This document shows, one piece after another, positions 35,258 through 46,851 of a stretch of DNA of 64,000 nucleotides (position 1 is its first letter; each line of letters starts with the position of its first letter). The position numbers were made by a program, and so were the translations under genes. Below the pieces are notes generated by a model. The model was not told the DNA's origin, searched no databases, and was given only the letters and a program-made list of their open reading frames with translations. The DNA is taken from assembly GCF_033118175.1 (NCBI RefSeq), contig NC_083691.1, positions 19,069,001 through 19,133,000 of the forward strand, in the 5' to 3' direction. This stretch comes from Dama dama. Its lineage: Eukaryota > Chordata > Mammalia > Artiodactyla > Cervidae.

Positions 35258-35576
35258 TCTGTATTTAAAGGATAGCCAATAAGGACCTGGGCTTCCCTGG
35301 TGGCTCAGTCAGTAAAGAATCCGCCTGCAATCTGGAAGAGAGCTAGGTTCGATCCCTGGGGTGGGAAGAGCCCTTGGAGGAGGACATGGCAACCCACTCC
35401 AGTATTCTTGTCTGTAGAATTCCTATGGACAGAGGAGCCTGGTGGACTACTTTCCATGCGGTTGCAGAGAGTCAGACATGACTGAGCGACTGAGCCCAAA
35501 GCACAAGGACCTACGGTATAGCACAGGGAACTCTGCTCAATATTATATAACAATCTAATCAGGAAAAGACATCTTA
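35258..35576 (+). mobile_element. L1 3' end, split by Bov-tA
   Basis: Left piece ctgtatttaaaggatagcc plus aataaggacct; right piece ggacctacggtatagcacagg. An 8-bp duplication, aaggacct, flanks the SINE (35281-35288 and 35505-35512). Confidence 0.75.
35289..35504 (+). mobile_element. Bov-tA SINE inside L1
   Basis: Near-consensus head gggcttccctggtggctcag, B box ggttcgatccctggg and tail ending gacatgactgagcgactgagc. Confidence 0.93.
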
Positions 35577-35891
35577 ACCACTGGACTGTCCTAACCACTT
35601 AACCACTGTGTATTTTCCCTCAGCCTGAGGCTCAGTCATGTCTTGGGCTTCTTAGGAGCTCTCAAGGCTAAAAGGGCTTACAAGTGGAGGGAGCAAGGGA
35701 GGGAGGTTCCCAGGTCGGGGGCACAGTTATATGCAAAGGCCCGGAGGCAGAAATGCTGTTCGGTTGACCTGCCAGGAGGATACAAGAAAATCCGCTGGCG
35801 CAAAAGATTTTCTTGTATCCCTTTGTGTGGTAACAGTTTTATTGAGATGTAGTTCAGATACTATGCAAGTCACCCATTTAGAGTACACTAG

Positions 35892-36447
35892 CTCTCTTTT
35901 CCTGCCCTGGCTGCTTGAAGATCAGCCGCCATCATGAACGACACAGTAACTATCCGGACTAGGAAGTTCATGACCAACCGACTGCTTCAGCGGAAACAAA
36001 TGGTCATTGATGTTCTTCACCCTGGAAAGGCAGCAGTACCTAAAACAGAAATTTGGGAAAAACTGGCCAAAATGTACAAGACCACACCAGATGTCATCTT
36101 TGTGTTTGGATTCAGAACCCATTTTGGCGGTGGTAAGACAACTGGCTTCGGCATGATTTACGACTCCTTGGATTACGCGGAGAAGGAAGAGCCCAAACAC
36201 AGGCTTGCAAGACATGGCCTGTATGAGAAGAAAAAGACCTCAAGAACACAGTGAAAAGAACGCAAGAACAGAATGAAGAAAGTCAGGGGGACTGCAAAGG
36301 CCAATGTTGGTGTTGGCAAACAGTGAGCTGGAGATTGGACAACAGAAGGAGTAAAGATTCTGCAGTGACTGTATCTGTGGTGCTTGTGCAGATTTTTCAT
36401 GAAAGAATAAACTAAGACCTTTTACAAAAAAAAAAAATAAAATAAAT
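35892..36447 (+). pseudogene. RPS24P: Processed retrocopy of ribosomal protein S24
   Basis: RPS24 is a small-subunit ribosomal protein. This copy is intronless and full-length. It starts with a pyrimidine tract (ctctcttttcc) like a ribosomal-protein TOP 5' end, has its ATG at 35934 and reads MNDTVTIRTRKFMTNRLLQR onwards. It keeps the FGFRTHFGGGKTTGFGMIYD block and ends with a 3' UTR, an aataaa signal at 36406-36411 and a poly-A tract from 36426. A TGA at 36252-36254, probably a decayed CGA, truncates it after 106 codons where the parent has about 130. The frame stays readable beyond it (KERKNRMKKVRGTAKAN). Missense changes from the parent as I recall it include Arg to Trp in the PKTEI-EKL segment. 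It is inserted in an L1 3' end, so it has no native promoter and is very probably silent. Confidence 0.96.
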
Positions 36448-36511
36448 TACACAAATAATGGTCTTTATTTACTGAGTTGGGCAACCATCACCAGGACCAA
36501 TTTTAGAACAT

Positions 36512-36629
36512 TTTTTTGCAGGGGCGGTGGGGAGAAGCATTGTGCTGCTTCCAGAATCTTAGTTCCTTGACCAGAGTTTGAACCTGAGCTTCAACAGTGG
36601 GCTAACCTCTGGACCACCAGGGAATTCCC
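36512..36629 (-). mobile_element. CHR-type SINE inside L1M
   Basis: Reverse complement: cagaatcttagttccttgacc, then ctctggaccaccagggaattcc. Confidence 0.85.
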
Positions 36630-36780
36630 CAGAAAAGTTTTATCACCCCAAAAAGAAACCTTTTAGCAGCCGCTGCCCATTTCACTCCAACACTGCCTCC
36701 AGCCCTAGAAAACCACAAATCTACCAAGAAAATAAAATGATTTTTATGTTGTATATTAGATCTTTGCAGATCCTAAACTT

Positions 36781-37304
36781 GTCTTAACTGTGTAGATACA
36801 GAAGTGTGCTGACATTCTGACACTTCCCTTCACTGGGAAAGCCCTGAGACTCCCCCTAGTCAGTGTTCCAGCTTGATGCTCTCCGTTTAAAGTACACAAA
36901 ATATTTTTATTTCAACTACTTTTCATTGAAATCTTTCTAAGATTTTCTGAGAATTGCCCCAGTAGCCATTCGTTCTTTACTCATAGGATTCCAAATTCAT
37001 TTGGAGCTGCAAAGATCTCATTTAAGGACCACACGTTTTCCAGTTTCCTATAACTAAGTTCTGGTCAATGAGATGTGAGCAGAAGTATTGTGCGGCACTT
37101 ACTTCCTCTTTAGAAATGAGGGAGATGGCTCTTTTCCCTGTTTTCATCCTTCTGCCTAAATAAAGTATGTAAGTACTGGATCTTTTGCAGCCCTTCTGGA
37201 CCGTGAGGTGATTTTGAGACTAAAGATGCTGCAAGGAAGAGAAATAAATACAAGAAGATGAGTCTCTGTCACCTGGGAGCATTTTAATCCCAGACTTCCT
37301 GTCT
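36781..37304. other. Unassigned AT-rich stretch, probably old repeat
   Basis: About 37055-37290 (ctggtcaatgagatgtgagcag ... ggaccgtgaggtgattttgag) looks like a common mammalian fossil repeat that I cannot name. No gene is seen. Confidence 0.35.
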
Positions 37305-37545
37305 CTGGACTATTCAACTTTATTGTCATAAATTACGTGAAACAGTACATTTTAAGTGTACTGTTCAATGAGGTTTGACATATGCAACTACCATTCCAAT
37401 AAAGATATAGTGTTTCCTCATTACCACCAAAAGTTTCCTTGTGCCTTTTTGTAGTCAATCCCCATCCCCTTCTCCCATATATCTACTCTATCTGCTTTCC
37501 GTCCTCTAGATTAGTTTTGCCCTGGGCTACTTTTATATGAGAAAG
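37305..37545 (-). mobile_element. L1M 3' end fragment
   Basis: Reverse complement of the same L1 region as at 35.8 kb: caactttattgtcataaattacg, acattttaagtgtactgttc and ccccatccccttctccc. Confidence 0.65.
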
Positions 37546-38019
37546 AACTAAAGGTCTATTTTGCTGAAGGCAATATTTTGGGGGACCTTTATTGTTTGCA
37601 GCTGATTCTAATGCATAACCGAATATAGATATATTACACACGGTTTCAGATAGAGGCTCCTAAACACATTGTAATATGTTTTTGGTAACTTCAGACCATT
37701 GTTAGATATCCTGTGTCTTTGATTGTTCCCTGGGAAACAGATTTGGAGATGAGATTTTCAGCAGGAGGTTTATTAGGGAGCGTCCTTGGGGACACACCTC
37801 TGCAGTAAGTAAGAGACACAGAATGAGGCAGCGATAGCTTATAAGAGAGCCTCTTATAAAAGAACCTCAGCCATTCCCACAGGGAGCTCTGAGGCTGGGT
37901 AGACCTTCAGAGACATCCCAAGCTGGGTCCCCAAGCTAACAGTTCCTGGATCTGGGCTATCCATGGGGAGTGTTGAAACTTAGACCAGGCAGCTCTTTTC
38001 ATTCTCTTTTTAAAAAATT
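37546..38019. other. Unassigned stretch
   Basis: No gene is seen; probable decayed repeat text around 37720-37950. Confidence 0.35.
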
Positions 38020-38358
38020 TATTTTACTTATTTATTATTTATTTTTGATTGTCTTCATTGCTGTTGCTGCACAATGGATTTCTCTAGTTGCAGAGAGTGG
38101 GGGCTACTCCTCATGGTGGTGTTCGGGCTTCTCATGGCAGTGGCTTCTCTTGTTTGCAGACCACAGGCTCAAGGGTTTGCAGGTTTCAGTAGTTGTGACT
38201 CTTGGGCTCAGTAACTGCGGTTTGTGGGCTTGAGAGCTCAGGACTCAGTAGTTGTTGCCCCACAGCATGTGGAATCTTCCTGGACCAGGGATCAAACCCG
38301 CGTCCCCTACATTCTGGCAGGCAGATTCTTAGCCCCAATGGACCACCAGGGAAGCCCC
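38020..38358 (-). mobile_element. CHR-2-type SINE, long form
   Basis: Near full-length reverse complement: attttacttatttattattt tail, ctcctcatggtggtg, catgtggaatcttcctggacc, ggatcaaacccgcgtcccc and atggaccaccagggaagcccc. Confidence 0.9.
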
Positions 38359-38399
38359 AGGCAGCTCTTTTTATTTGAGGGCGGTTCCCAGGATGGGAT

Positions 38400-38680
38400 A
38401 CTGCTGCTGCTGCTGCTAAGTCGCTTCAGTCGTGTCCGACTCTGTGCAACCCCACAGACGGCAGCCCACCAGGCTCCGCCATCCCTGGGATTCTCCAGGC
38501 AAGAACACTGGAGTGGGTTGCCATTTCCTTCTCCAAAGCATGAAAGTGAAAAGTGAAAGTGAAGTCTCTCAGTTATGTCTGACTCTTAGCGACCCCATGG
38601 ACTGCAGCCTACCAGGCTCCTCCGTCCACAGGATTTTCCAGGCAAGAGTACTGGACTGGGTTGCCATTGCCTTCTCTGAA
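38400..38680 (-). mobile_element. Bov-A2 SINE (dimer)
   Basis: Two Bov-A monomers in reverse complement (38417-38535 and 38560-38680), joined by a gaaagtgaaaagtgaaag linker and preceded by a (GCT)n tract at 38402-38416. An 11-bp duplication, caggatgggat, flanks it at 38389-38399 and 38681-38691. Confidence 0.95.
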
Positions 38681-38691
38681 CAGGATGGGAT

Positions 38692-39606
38692 GAGCCAAGA
38701 GCTATTAGTAGTCAGTACTTCAAGCAACTGAGGGTCTGCGTGTCTCGGGTCTAATGCAGAGTCTGGGAGGCACGCCACAGTGACATGAGTTCTTCTGGTG
38801 TCCTTGGGGCAGCTCAGCAGCATGGGAGCAGCATGTACCTGCCGGGCAAGATCTCATGTCCCTCTTGGGCAGATGCCTGACTCTGGGGGCCCTGAAGCCC
38901 TCAGAACAGCAGAGGCCTGATCTTGGGGCCAGGGCCGTGAGCTGTCAAAGAAGTTGTTTCCCCACAAAACCGTCTGCTCTGCTTCTGCGGGACCTTCCCT
39001 GTGTTCCTCCTGGGTTCTGTCTAGGCAGGCCCCCATCTGGGAGGCTGTGGGGTCAGATGCCTTCTCTTCCTGTCTCTCAAGCTGCCCCTGGAAGGGGCTG
39101 TCTTTGCACACCCCAACTTTGGCAATGTTCGCACCCCCGCCCCCGCCCTGTCCAGCCCTTCCTTAATTGTGAGCTTTACAGTGACTTCACTGACCCTGCT
39201 AGAAAGACATGAAACTTAACAGCCTTCTGGGCTACTCACAACTCCTCCGCTGTGAGAACTGCTTCTAATATTCTGCCTTATTTTACCAACTAAGCCTGAA
39301 GTTTCTACCTGAATTGGGTACCTGGGCTTTATAACAATGTTTCCTCCATGCCAAGAGCTCTTTTCTTAGGTTTGAGAGTTGCATTCCAAAAGGCTGAGGT
39401 TTCTGGCACTTTGACTTTTAGATTAGCCAGACAACCCCATAAGTCAGAATTAAATGAGGGTCAGGGGATACTATTTATGTTACTTTTTAAGGAAAACCAT
39501 TTAAAGTCCAGGTAAGTACAGAGAATATCAAACATATACGCATCCCCAACAGAGTGGCTGTCGGGACATGGTGGCTTCATAGTTTTAGAAATAATGCATG
39601 TCTGTG
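38692..39606. other. Unassigned stretch
   Basis: Unique GC-rich DNA to about 39170, AT-richer after it. No gene is seen. Confidence 0.4.
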
Positions 39607-40044
39607 CTCCAGTGGTCATGTATGGATGTGAGAGTTGGACTATAAAGAAAGCTGAGCGCAGAAGAATTGATGCTTTTGAACTGTGGTGTTGCAGAAGACT
39701 TTTGAGAGTCCCTTAGACTGCAAGGAGATCCAACCAGTCCATCCTAAAGGAGATCAGTCCTGAATATTCATTGGAAGGACTGATGTTGAAGCTGAAACTC
39801 TAATACTTTGGCCACCTGATGCGAAGAGCTGACTCATTTGAAAAGACCCTGATGCTGGGAAAGATTGAAGACAGGAGGAGAGGGGATGACAGAGGATGAG
39901 ATGGTTGGATGGCATCACCGACTCGACAGACATGAGTTTGGGCAAACTCTGGGAGTTGGTGATGGACAGGGAAGCCTGGCATGCTGCAGTCCATGGGGTC
40001 GGAAAGAGTGGGACACGACTGAGCGACTGAACTGAACTGAACTG
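39607..40044 (+). mobile_element. BovB (RTE) LINE 3' end
   Basis: Sense BovB tail: ggtcatgtatggatgtgagag, cctaaaggagatcagtcctg, ctgatgctgggaaagattg, then the terminal cgactgagcgactgaactg and the characteristic short aactg repeats. Confidence 0.94.
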
Positions 40045-40194
40045 TGCTGGCGAAGCCTGCTTCATCACTCCAGTCTTTTCCACCCTTCCTTGTCCCAGAA
40101 ACAACCCTTAATGTGAATGAGTGGCATTCTCTTTCAGTCCATTTTGATACTTTTGCTATACTTATATACATTTACACAGATGTACACTGCATTG

Positions 40195-41060
40195 TAAGTT
40201 TTAAATAAACCTAAACAATGATGTACCACAGTTTCCATGTTAATTCAGAAATATCTAGCTACATGATGTTAACTGTCATTTATTTTATATTCCATCGTGT
40301 GAATATAACATGCTTCATTTACTCCTTCCCCCAAACACTAGACACTGAGGCTGCTTTCAATTTTCATCCTCCTTTGCTGCAGTGACGTTCTTGCACAAGG
40401 CCTTCTGGCTTCTGCACGGAGGTTTGGTTGGGGTGTATAAGCGGAGGGATGTTTGCCTCTCAGCTTCACTAGATGTTGCCAAACTGCCCTCTAAAGTGAT
40501 TGCTGCAATTAACCCTCTTCCCCTTGGCGTACTCAAGTCCCCCTGACTCAACCTTTTTCCCTACTTGGTACCGTTAGGGAGGTAACCCTGTCTCGAGGTT
40601 GCTTTATTTTGTCTCAGCTGCTGAAGGGGTTGGACATCTTTCATTTTGGCCACTTGGACTATTTCTCCTTTGTCAATTCCTTTTTCACTTTATCAGAGGA
40701 TTTTGCCCTTCGAGTTTCTTTTGTTCTCAGTCTTTATTTTTGGCTTCTCTGGGTCTTCGTTGCGGTGTGCAGGCAAGCGAGGGCTACTCTCCAGTTGCTG
40801 CATGTGTGTCTCTCACCGTGGCAGCTTCTCTTGTTGCAGAGGATGGGCTCTAGGCACATGCAAGTTTCAGTGGTTGGGGTTCACCGGCTTCGTTGCCCCT
40901 CAGCATGTGGAATCTTCCTGGACCAGGGGTTGACCCCGTGTCCCCTGAATTGACAGGTGGATTCTTAACCACTGGACCACTAGGGAAGTCCCGAATTTCT
41001 TTTAATGTCGTGTTCTTCCAATACAAAAAAAAATAGGGGAAGAAAAAAAGGAAAATAAAA
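40195..41060 (-). mobile_element. Old L1/HAL1-type fragment, split by CHR SINE
   Basis: AT-rich text with L1-like words on the reverse strand (tttccatgttaattcagaaa; agatgttgccaaactgccct). The family is uncertain because the sequence is highly diverged. Confidence 0.45.
40715..40993 (-). mobile_element. CHR-2-type SINE, long form
   Basis: Reverse complement: ggcttctctgggtcttcgttgc, ttctcttgttgcagaggatgg, atgtggaatcttcctggacc, accactggaccactagggaagtccc. Confidence 0.9.
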
Positions 41061-41514
41061 AAAAGAAAGAAAAAAGTGTAGCCTCCCAGTCATGTGAGGC
41101 CATGGGGAGAAAATCTCACGTAGGAGGCTATGACGGGATCTAGCTTCACCTGGATGTTATTATCTGTATGATTTGGGGCAAATGGCTTCCACTCTGATTT
41201 TTAAATTTATTCATTTTTCAAGTGTACAATTCAGTGGTTGAAAGTATATTCACAAGATTGCACAGCCATCATCCCTATGTAATTCCAGAAAGAAATTCTG
41301 TGCCCACGAGAAGTCAGTCTTCCTCCATTTTCCTCAATTCTCAGGCTCTGGCAACCACTAATCTACTATCAGTCTTTATGGATTTGCTTATTTTGGACAT
41401 TTCCTAGAGTGTGTTAAAATCAGCATGATGTTTTCAAGGTTCAATATGCTGTAGCATGTATTAGCGCATCATTTCTCATTAGGGCTGAATAATATTCCAC
41501 TATTATGGATAAAC

Positions 41515-41653
41515 TACGTTTTTCTTTTCTTTCTTTTTTGGCCACATTGTGCTGCAAGACTTGTGGTAACTTAGTTCCCTGATCAGGGATTGAACCCGGG
41601 CCCTCAGCAGTGGAGTGCAGAGTCCTAGCCACTGGACCACTGGGGAATCCCCA
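41515..41653 (-). mobile_element. CHR-type SINE inside L1M
   Basis: Reverse complement: ttccctgatcagggattgaacc and ccactggaccactggggaatcc. Confidence 0.88.
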
Positions 41654-41832
41654 AGATCATATTTTATTTATCCGTCCCTCAGTAGATGGACTTTTGGGTT
41701 ATTTCTACTTTGTAGATGTTATAAATAATGCTGCTATGAACATTCATGCACAAGTTTTGGGGTAAACATTTATTTACAATTTTCTTGGTTACATGCTGGG
41801 GTATAGAATTGCTGGGTTGTATGGTAACACCT

Positions 41833-42065
41833 GGACTTTCCAGGTAGCACAGTTGGTAAAGGATTCGTCTGCCAATGCAACAGATGCAAGAGATGTGGGC
41901 TGGATCCCTGGGTCAGGAAGATCCCCTGGAGGAGGAAATGGCAACCCACTCCAGTATTCTTGCCTGGAAAATTCCATGGATAGAAGAGCCTGGTAGGTTA
42001 CAGTCCATGGTTCGCAAAGGGTTGGACACAACTGAGTGTGAACACACACACACACACACACACAC
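41833..42065 (+). mobile_element. Bov-tA SINE with (AC)n tail inside L1M
   Basis: Head ctttccaggtagcacagttgg, tail cttgcctggaaaattccatgg. An AC microsatellite at 42044-42065 extends its 3' end. Confidence 0.92.
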
Positions 42066-42684
42066 GTAACTCTATGTTTAACTATTTGAAGAACTGCCGA
42101 ACTGTTCTCCACAGCCATCACACCATTTTATACCACCTCCTCCATTCCCCCAACACTTGTTATTGTCCATCTTTTTACAGCAACCCTAGTGAGTGTGGGG
42201 TAGTCTCACTGAGGTTTTGATTTGTACTCCCCTGATGACTAATGATGTTGATCATCTTTCTTTCTGTGTGCTTATTGGTCTTATGTATATTTTCCTTAGA
42301 GAAACAGCCATTCAAACCCTTTTCCATTTCTAAATTGGGTTGAAATTTTATTGTTGAGTGGTAAGAATTCTTTTTATCTCCTAAATAGAAGTTCTTTATC
42401 AGATATTTAATTTGCAGTATTTTGTTCCATTTTGACGCCTGTCTTTTCATATTCTCGCGAGTGTCCTTTGAAGCACAAAAGCTTTTAATTTTGATGATGT
42501 CTAACCTGTCAGCCTTTCCTTTGGTTGTCAGTGGCTTGGGGCTGTAGCTAAGAAAACATCGCCCGATCCAATCAAAAAGAGTTATGCTTACGTTTCCTTC
42601 TAAGAGTTTTATAGTTCTAGCTCTTACATTTAGGTCTTTGATCCATCCTTTTTTATTTGTATTTTTCCTTTTTAATTTTTTTTA

Positions 42685-42945
42685 CGAGGTTCATTTATTT
42701 ATTTTTGTTTGGTTGTGTTGGGTCTTTGTTGCTGCACATGGGTTCTTTCTAGCTGTGGTGAGTAGGACTACTCTCCACTGTGGTGGCTTCTCTTGTTGCA
42801 GAGCATGGGTTCTAGACTGCTGACTCAGTAGTTATGGTGCCCGGGCATCGTTGTCCCTCCTAAAGTGCAATCTTCCCGGACTGGGAACTGAACCCGTGTC
42901 TCCTGCACTGGTGGGCAGATTCTTTTTCACTGAGCCGTGGTAAAT
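42685..42945 (-). mobile_element. CHR-2-type SINE inside L1M
   Basis: Reverse complement: tggttgtgttgggtctttgttgc, ggcttctcttgttgcagagc, cggactgggaactgaacccgtg, ttcactgagccgtgg. Confidence 0.88.
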
Positions 42946-43090
42946 AATGGAGCTTCCATCAAATGGAAGCTCCTTTGATCCATTCTGAGTCAAACTTTTG
43001 TAAATGGTGGGAGGTAGGGGCCCAACTTCATTCTTTTTCAATTTGGCTACCTAGTTGTTCCAGTACCATTTGTCAAAACGACTATTGAGC

Positions 43091-44489
43091 ACTTGAATTG
43101 CAGCTAATCTGAACTGAGGTGTGCTATAAACAGGATGCATGCTGAATTTCAAAGGCTTAGTGTGAAATAAAAAGAATGCAAAATATATCACCATAATGTT
43201 TAGACGAATTACATGTTGAAGTAATAGTTTTTAATAGATTGAATTAAATAAAATGTATCATTAAAATTCATTTCATCTGTGTTGTTTTACTTTCTAAAAC
43301 GTGCCTACATATGTGGGTTGTGCCCTCTTCCTGTCGGGATTTGGACAATGTTGGCTTGGAAGAAGAAATAAAAGACAGAAAGGGCTGTGGAGGTGTTCCT
43401 TCCGCCCCACGTTAGTCGTGGAATTGTTTCAGGCAGACACCTATCCTCCTGCTTCGGGCATGGACCAATTTCTCAGGCACCAGGAACTCTGTTTCCCAGA
43501 GAAGAAGCCATTAGGAGCAGAGCTGGAAAGGCAAGCAGCTTTTTCCGGTTTGAACTGGTTTGAAACAACGGTCAAAGCCACTATTTGTGTCTGGCTTCAG
43601 GTTTTGTGCTTTCGATCGAGCCTTATGCAGCCAAACAGACTCTGGGCTGCTCCCCTCCTCCTTCACCAATATAGAAAAGATGTCAGCCCAGGGCTGGGGG
43701 CTTTGGCTTTACCTTAGGGGGCCGGCAGACTGTGGACGCAAGCTCCCTCCAGTAATGGGTAATCATGACATCCACTGGCGGGTGGCACCTGGACACACGG
43801 CCTGGTCCATCCTGCTCCGCAAACCCACAATAAGCATCTGCCCTGGGGGCTCCAGATGAGCCTGCCCACCTCTCCTGGTGGGGCCACTGCTTCAAGATCG
43901 ACACGCTTGGTCCCCGGCCTGCACTGGAACACGGGGCAAAGCCACTTCCCATTCTGCAGCACACGTGGGCCCCTTTCCTGTAGCCGCCTGAGGGCAGAGC
44001 TCCCGTGAGGATACAGCTCAGGGACGGTAGGCGTCTGGTCCATGCAACACAGCGAACGTGCGTTGGAACTGGAATCAGGACCCAGGTCTCCTGACAGTCA
44101 CTGCACAGTTTTCTTTACACCTTTGTTCTCAGTCAGCCAGGCTTCAGGGTGATGATACCTAAGCCAATGAAGGGAAGGTACTGATCATTTATTGAGTTTC
44201 TCTCCTACCATAGGCTCTGTACACACATCACCTCTTTTAGTCCAAGGGAGGCATTAATATCCACATTTTACAAATTAGGAAATCAGAATCCTGGATTCTG
44301 GATTAGGGCTCCATTAGGGTGGTTGAAGAGAGTATTCTAGGATTGTTAAAGGAGAGAGAAGGAAAGAAAGAGGAGTCAAGGAGGGAGGGGTTAATTTTTT
44401 TTTTTTTTTTTTTAACACATTCAATGTTGCTCATTTAAGCCTGTCAACCTCCCCAATGAGAGATTCAGTGAATTTAAGGAATCTCCCAG
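43091..44489. other. Unassigned stretch with old repeat scraps
   Basis: About 43110-43290 (catgctgaatttcaaaggcttag ... attaaaattcatttcatctg) looks like a fossil DNA-transposon end. About 44160-44300 resembles L2/MIR (tgatcatttattgagtttctc ... ttacaaattaggaaatcag). A T18 tract lies at about 44396-44413. No gene is seen. Confidence 0.4.
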
Positions 44490-44610
44490 GAATTCCCTGG
44501 AGGTCCCATGATAAGGACTCCGTGCTCCCACTGCAGGGGACACAGGTTTGATTTCTGGTTTGAGAAGACTTCCACACGGTCCTGACGAGGGTGGCTGCAG
44601 GAACTTGGAA
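44490..44610 (+). mobile_element. CHR-type SINE
   Basis: Contains ggaattccctggaggtccc, actgcaggggacacaggtttg and gtttgagaagacttcc. Diverged. Confidence 0.7.
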
Positions 44611-44944
44611 TCCCATTGACTTCCCTCTGCTCCTCAGAGCCTGCCTTTGGTGATGATAGGAGAGGAGTCGGCCCCGAGCCCCCACAGCAGACAGGCTCCC
44701 TTCCACACCCTTACCCTGCTCCTTAGAAGCTTGGGGAGGGCTCAGAGAGCAGGGTTAGAGGCCGATACACTGCTCAAGGACCAGAATGAGGTCCTGAAAG
44801 CCCCTGGTCCTGAGATTGGGGTCTGGCTCCCAGCCCTGGGATTAGAGAGGGACAGCAGGGCAGATGGATGGGAAACAGAAGATGGGAAGATACGCAAGGC
44901 ATGTCTGAGGCAGCTCAGGGGATCATATCAGAAGACCCCAGATT

Positions 44945-45285
44945 AGGGGCCCTGCAGAACACACGGTCATTTCCCACAGCTCAGGAGGCCAGAAGTCCAA
45001 GAAGGAAGCGTCAGTTGATTCAGAGTCTGGTGAGGACTCTTTTCCTGGCTTGCAGATGGCCTCCCTCTTGCTGTGTCCTCACATGGCCTCTAGGGACAGA
45101 GGGAGAGATCACATTCTCTCCTGTTCTTCAAGGCCACTAACCCGAAGGGATTAGGATCCTAGCTTTATGACCTCATTTAATCTTAGTTATCTCCTAAAAG
45201 GCCTAGCTTCAAAAACTGGAACTTTGGGGGTGTTAGGGCTTCAGGATATCAATTGCAGGGGTTGGGGGGAACCTGATTCAGTGCT
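44945..45285 (-). mobile_element. MLT1/MaLR LTR
   Basis: Reverse complement: cagctcaggaggccagaagtcc, ggtgaggactcttttcctgg, cttgcagatggcctccctc, ctcacatggcctctaggg, cctcatttaatcttagttatc. Confidence 0.85.
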
Positions 45286-46099
45286 GAGAAGGGTGGTTGC
45301 TCTAGGGGAAGGGACACTCTAGTTTGTCTTGACCACCGCCCCAGAGCTTGCAAGGATAAAAGAGAAAGGGAGACCCATCGCGATGTGCCCTCGAGTCACA
45401 TTCCCTGGGTGACCCCAAAGGTCGCAGCATCCGCCTCAGGGGCTGTCATGAACACTGGTGGACCTCAGGGATAAGCTAGATGGTCTAAGGATTCATTTCC
45501 ACACCTCTGATCACTGATGACCAGAGGCAGAATCCAGTGACCCTTTTTCCTGGTGCTGCCAGCCAGTGCTCTGCCTATTTCCTCTGCTTTGAGCTTCCGG
45601 GGTCAGGAGAAGAGCGGGCAGCCAGAGGAGCCACCTTGCCCACTCTGTTCCACATCCTAATTACAAGTGAATCAAAAGAGGACCTGGAAACACGCTAGCC
45701 TCCGCTTTCTCAAACATTTAGGAACAGGGGTTTGTGAGCTAGAACTTCATTTATTTGAAACAATCTCCCTAGTAAGACACGCACTCAAGTTCAGCAAAGT
45801 ACTACAAATAGTTTATTTAAGTAGAATTTTTTTTTTTCCAATGCCTGTGTGGGCCCAGCACAGTAACATTTTGAATTGGCTTTAAACCTGGCTATCACTG
45901 ATTGTATATGCAACGTTGGAGACCTCATTTCTCTAAGCAGAGGTGTCCTCATCTATAAACTGGGGAAACAATCTCAAGAACGTTAGAGATAGCATATGTA
46001 AGAGTGCTTCAAAAACAACATCATACTCCAGACACAGGACACAAATTTATGAATACCAAAAGGCAAAGGGGGTGGGGAGGGATAAGTTAGGAGTTTGAA
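45286..46099. other. Unassigned stretch
   Basis: No gene or named repeat is seen; about 45890-46000 carries MIR-like words (gagacctcatttctctaagc ... atctataaactggggaaac). Confidence 0.35.
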
Positions 46100-46211
46100 A
46101 TTAGCAGATGCGTGTTGCTACATATAAAACAGATAACCAGCAAGGACCTACTATACAGCACAGGGAACTATACTTTTTAAAAACCTAAAAAGGAAAAGAA
46201 TCTGAAAAAGG

Positions 46212-46214
<3 letters not shown>

Positions 46215-46261
<47 letters not shown>

Positions 46262-46314
46262 TATATATATACACACACACACACATACACATATATGTAT
46301 ATGTATGTATATAC
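46215..46314. repeat. (TA)n(CA)n compound microsatellite
   Basis: Alternating pure TA and CA blocks grown inside the L1 3' region. Confidence 0.92.
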
Positions 46315-46318
46315 ACAT

Positions 46319-46525
46319 AAGGGCTTCCCAGTGGAAAAGAATCCACCTGCCAATGCAGGAGACACAAGAGATGCAGTTTCAATCCCTGGGTCAGGAAAGT
46401 CCCCTGGAGGAGGAAATGGCAACCCGCTCCAGTATTCTTGCCTGGAAAAATCCCATGGACAGAGGAGACTCCTGGGGTACAGTCCATAGGGTTGCCAAGA
46501 GTTGGACACGACTGAGTCACTGGGA
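46319..46525 (+). mobile_element. Bov-tA SINE inside L1
   Basis: Shortened head agggcttcccagtggaaaag; tail cttgcctggaaaaatcccatgg to ggacacgactgagtcactgg. Confidence 0.9.
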
Positions 46526-46807
46526 ACAATATACACACATATATATATAACTGAGTCACTTCGCTGTATATCTGAAACACTGTAAATCAACTATACTTCA
46601 ATAAATTAAATAAAAAAGAAGACAGACTCTAAAAACAAATTTTGTACATACAAAATCGAATAGATGAAAATATTTAATATCTGTCTTAGGCAGAAGGTGA
46701 ATGGTAATCTTCATCTCCAAGGAGATCTTAGAAATAATAACAAAAAGGCAAGTATTTTGTAATAAAGGAAAAGAACTGAAAAAGAACACACACATATACT
46801 TGTGCTC

Positions 46808-46851
46808 TCGGCAGTGAAATCCTGACCACTGGACTGCCGGGGAATTCTCCG
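46808..46851 (-). mobile_element. CHR-type SINE remnant
   Basis: Only the tRNA-head end remains: cctgaccactggactgccgg and ggaattctcc. Confidence 0.6.

Larger units (their letters stand above)
35836..36780 (-). mobile_element. L1M 3' end, host of the RPS24 retrocopy and a CHR SINE
   Basis: Left piece: taacagttttattgagatg ... cacccatttagagtacac. Middle piece after the retrocopy: gttgggcaaccatcaccagg ... ttttagaacattt. Right piece after the SINE: aaaagttttatcaccccaaaaag. These are the reverse complement of a common L1M 3' region, also present at 37.3, 41.2 and 55.8 kb. Confidence 0.75.
41185..43090 (-). mobile_element. L1M element, 3' UTR into ORF2, with three nested SINEs
   Basis: Reverse complement of a long L1 3' part. 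In order: gtgtacaattcagtggttg, tggcaaccactaatctact, gggctgaataatattccac, gtccctcagtagatggac, gaacattcatgcacaagt, aactgttctccacagccatc, aaagcttttaattttgatga and ttgttccagtaccatttgtc. SINEs occupy 41515-41653, 41833-42065 and 42685-42945. All frames are broken. Confidence 0.88.
46100..46617 (+). mobile_element. L1 3' end with microsatellite and Bov-tA insertion
   Basis: Left: caaggacctactatacagcacaggg. Right: actgagtcacttcgctgtatatctg and gtaaatcaactatacttcaa. The middle holds a TA/CA microsatellite (46215-46314) and a SINE. Confidence 0.8.
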
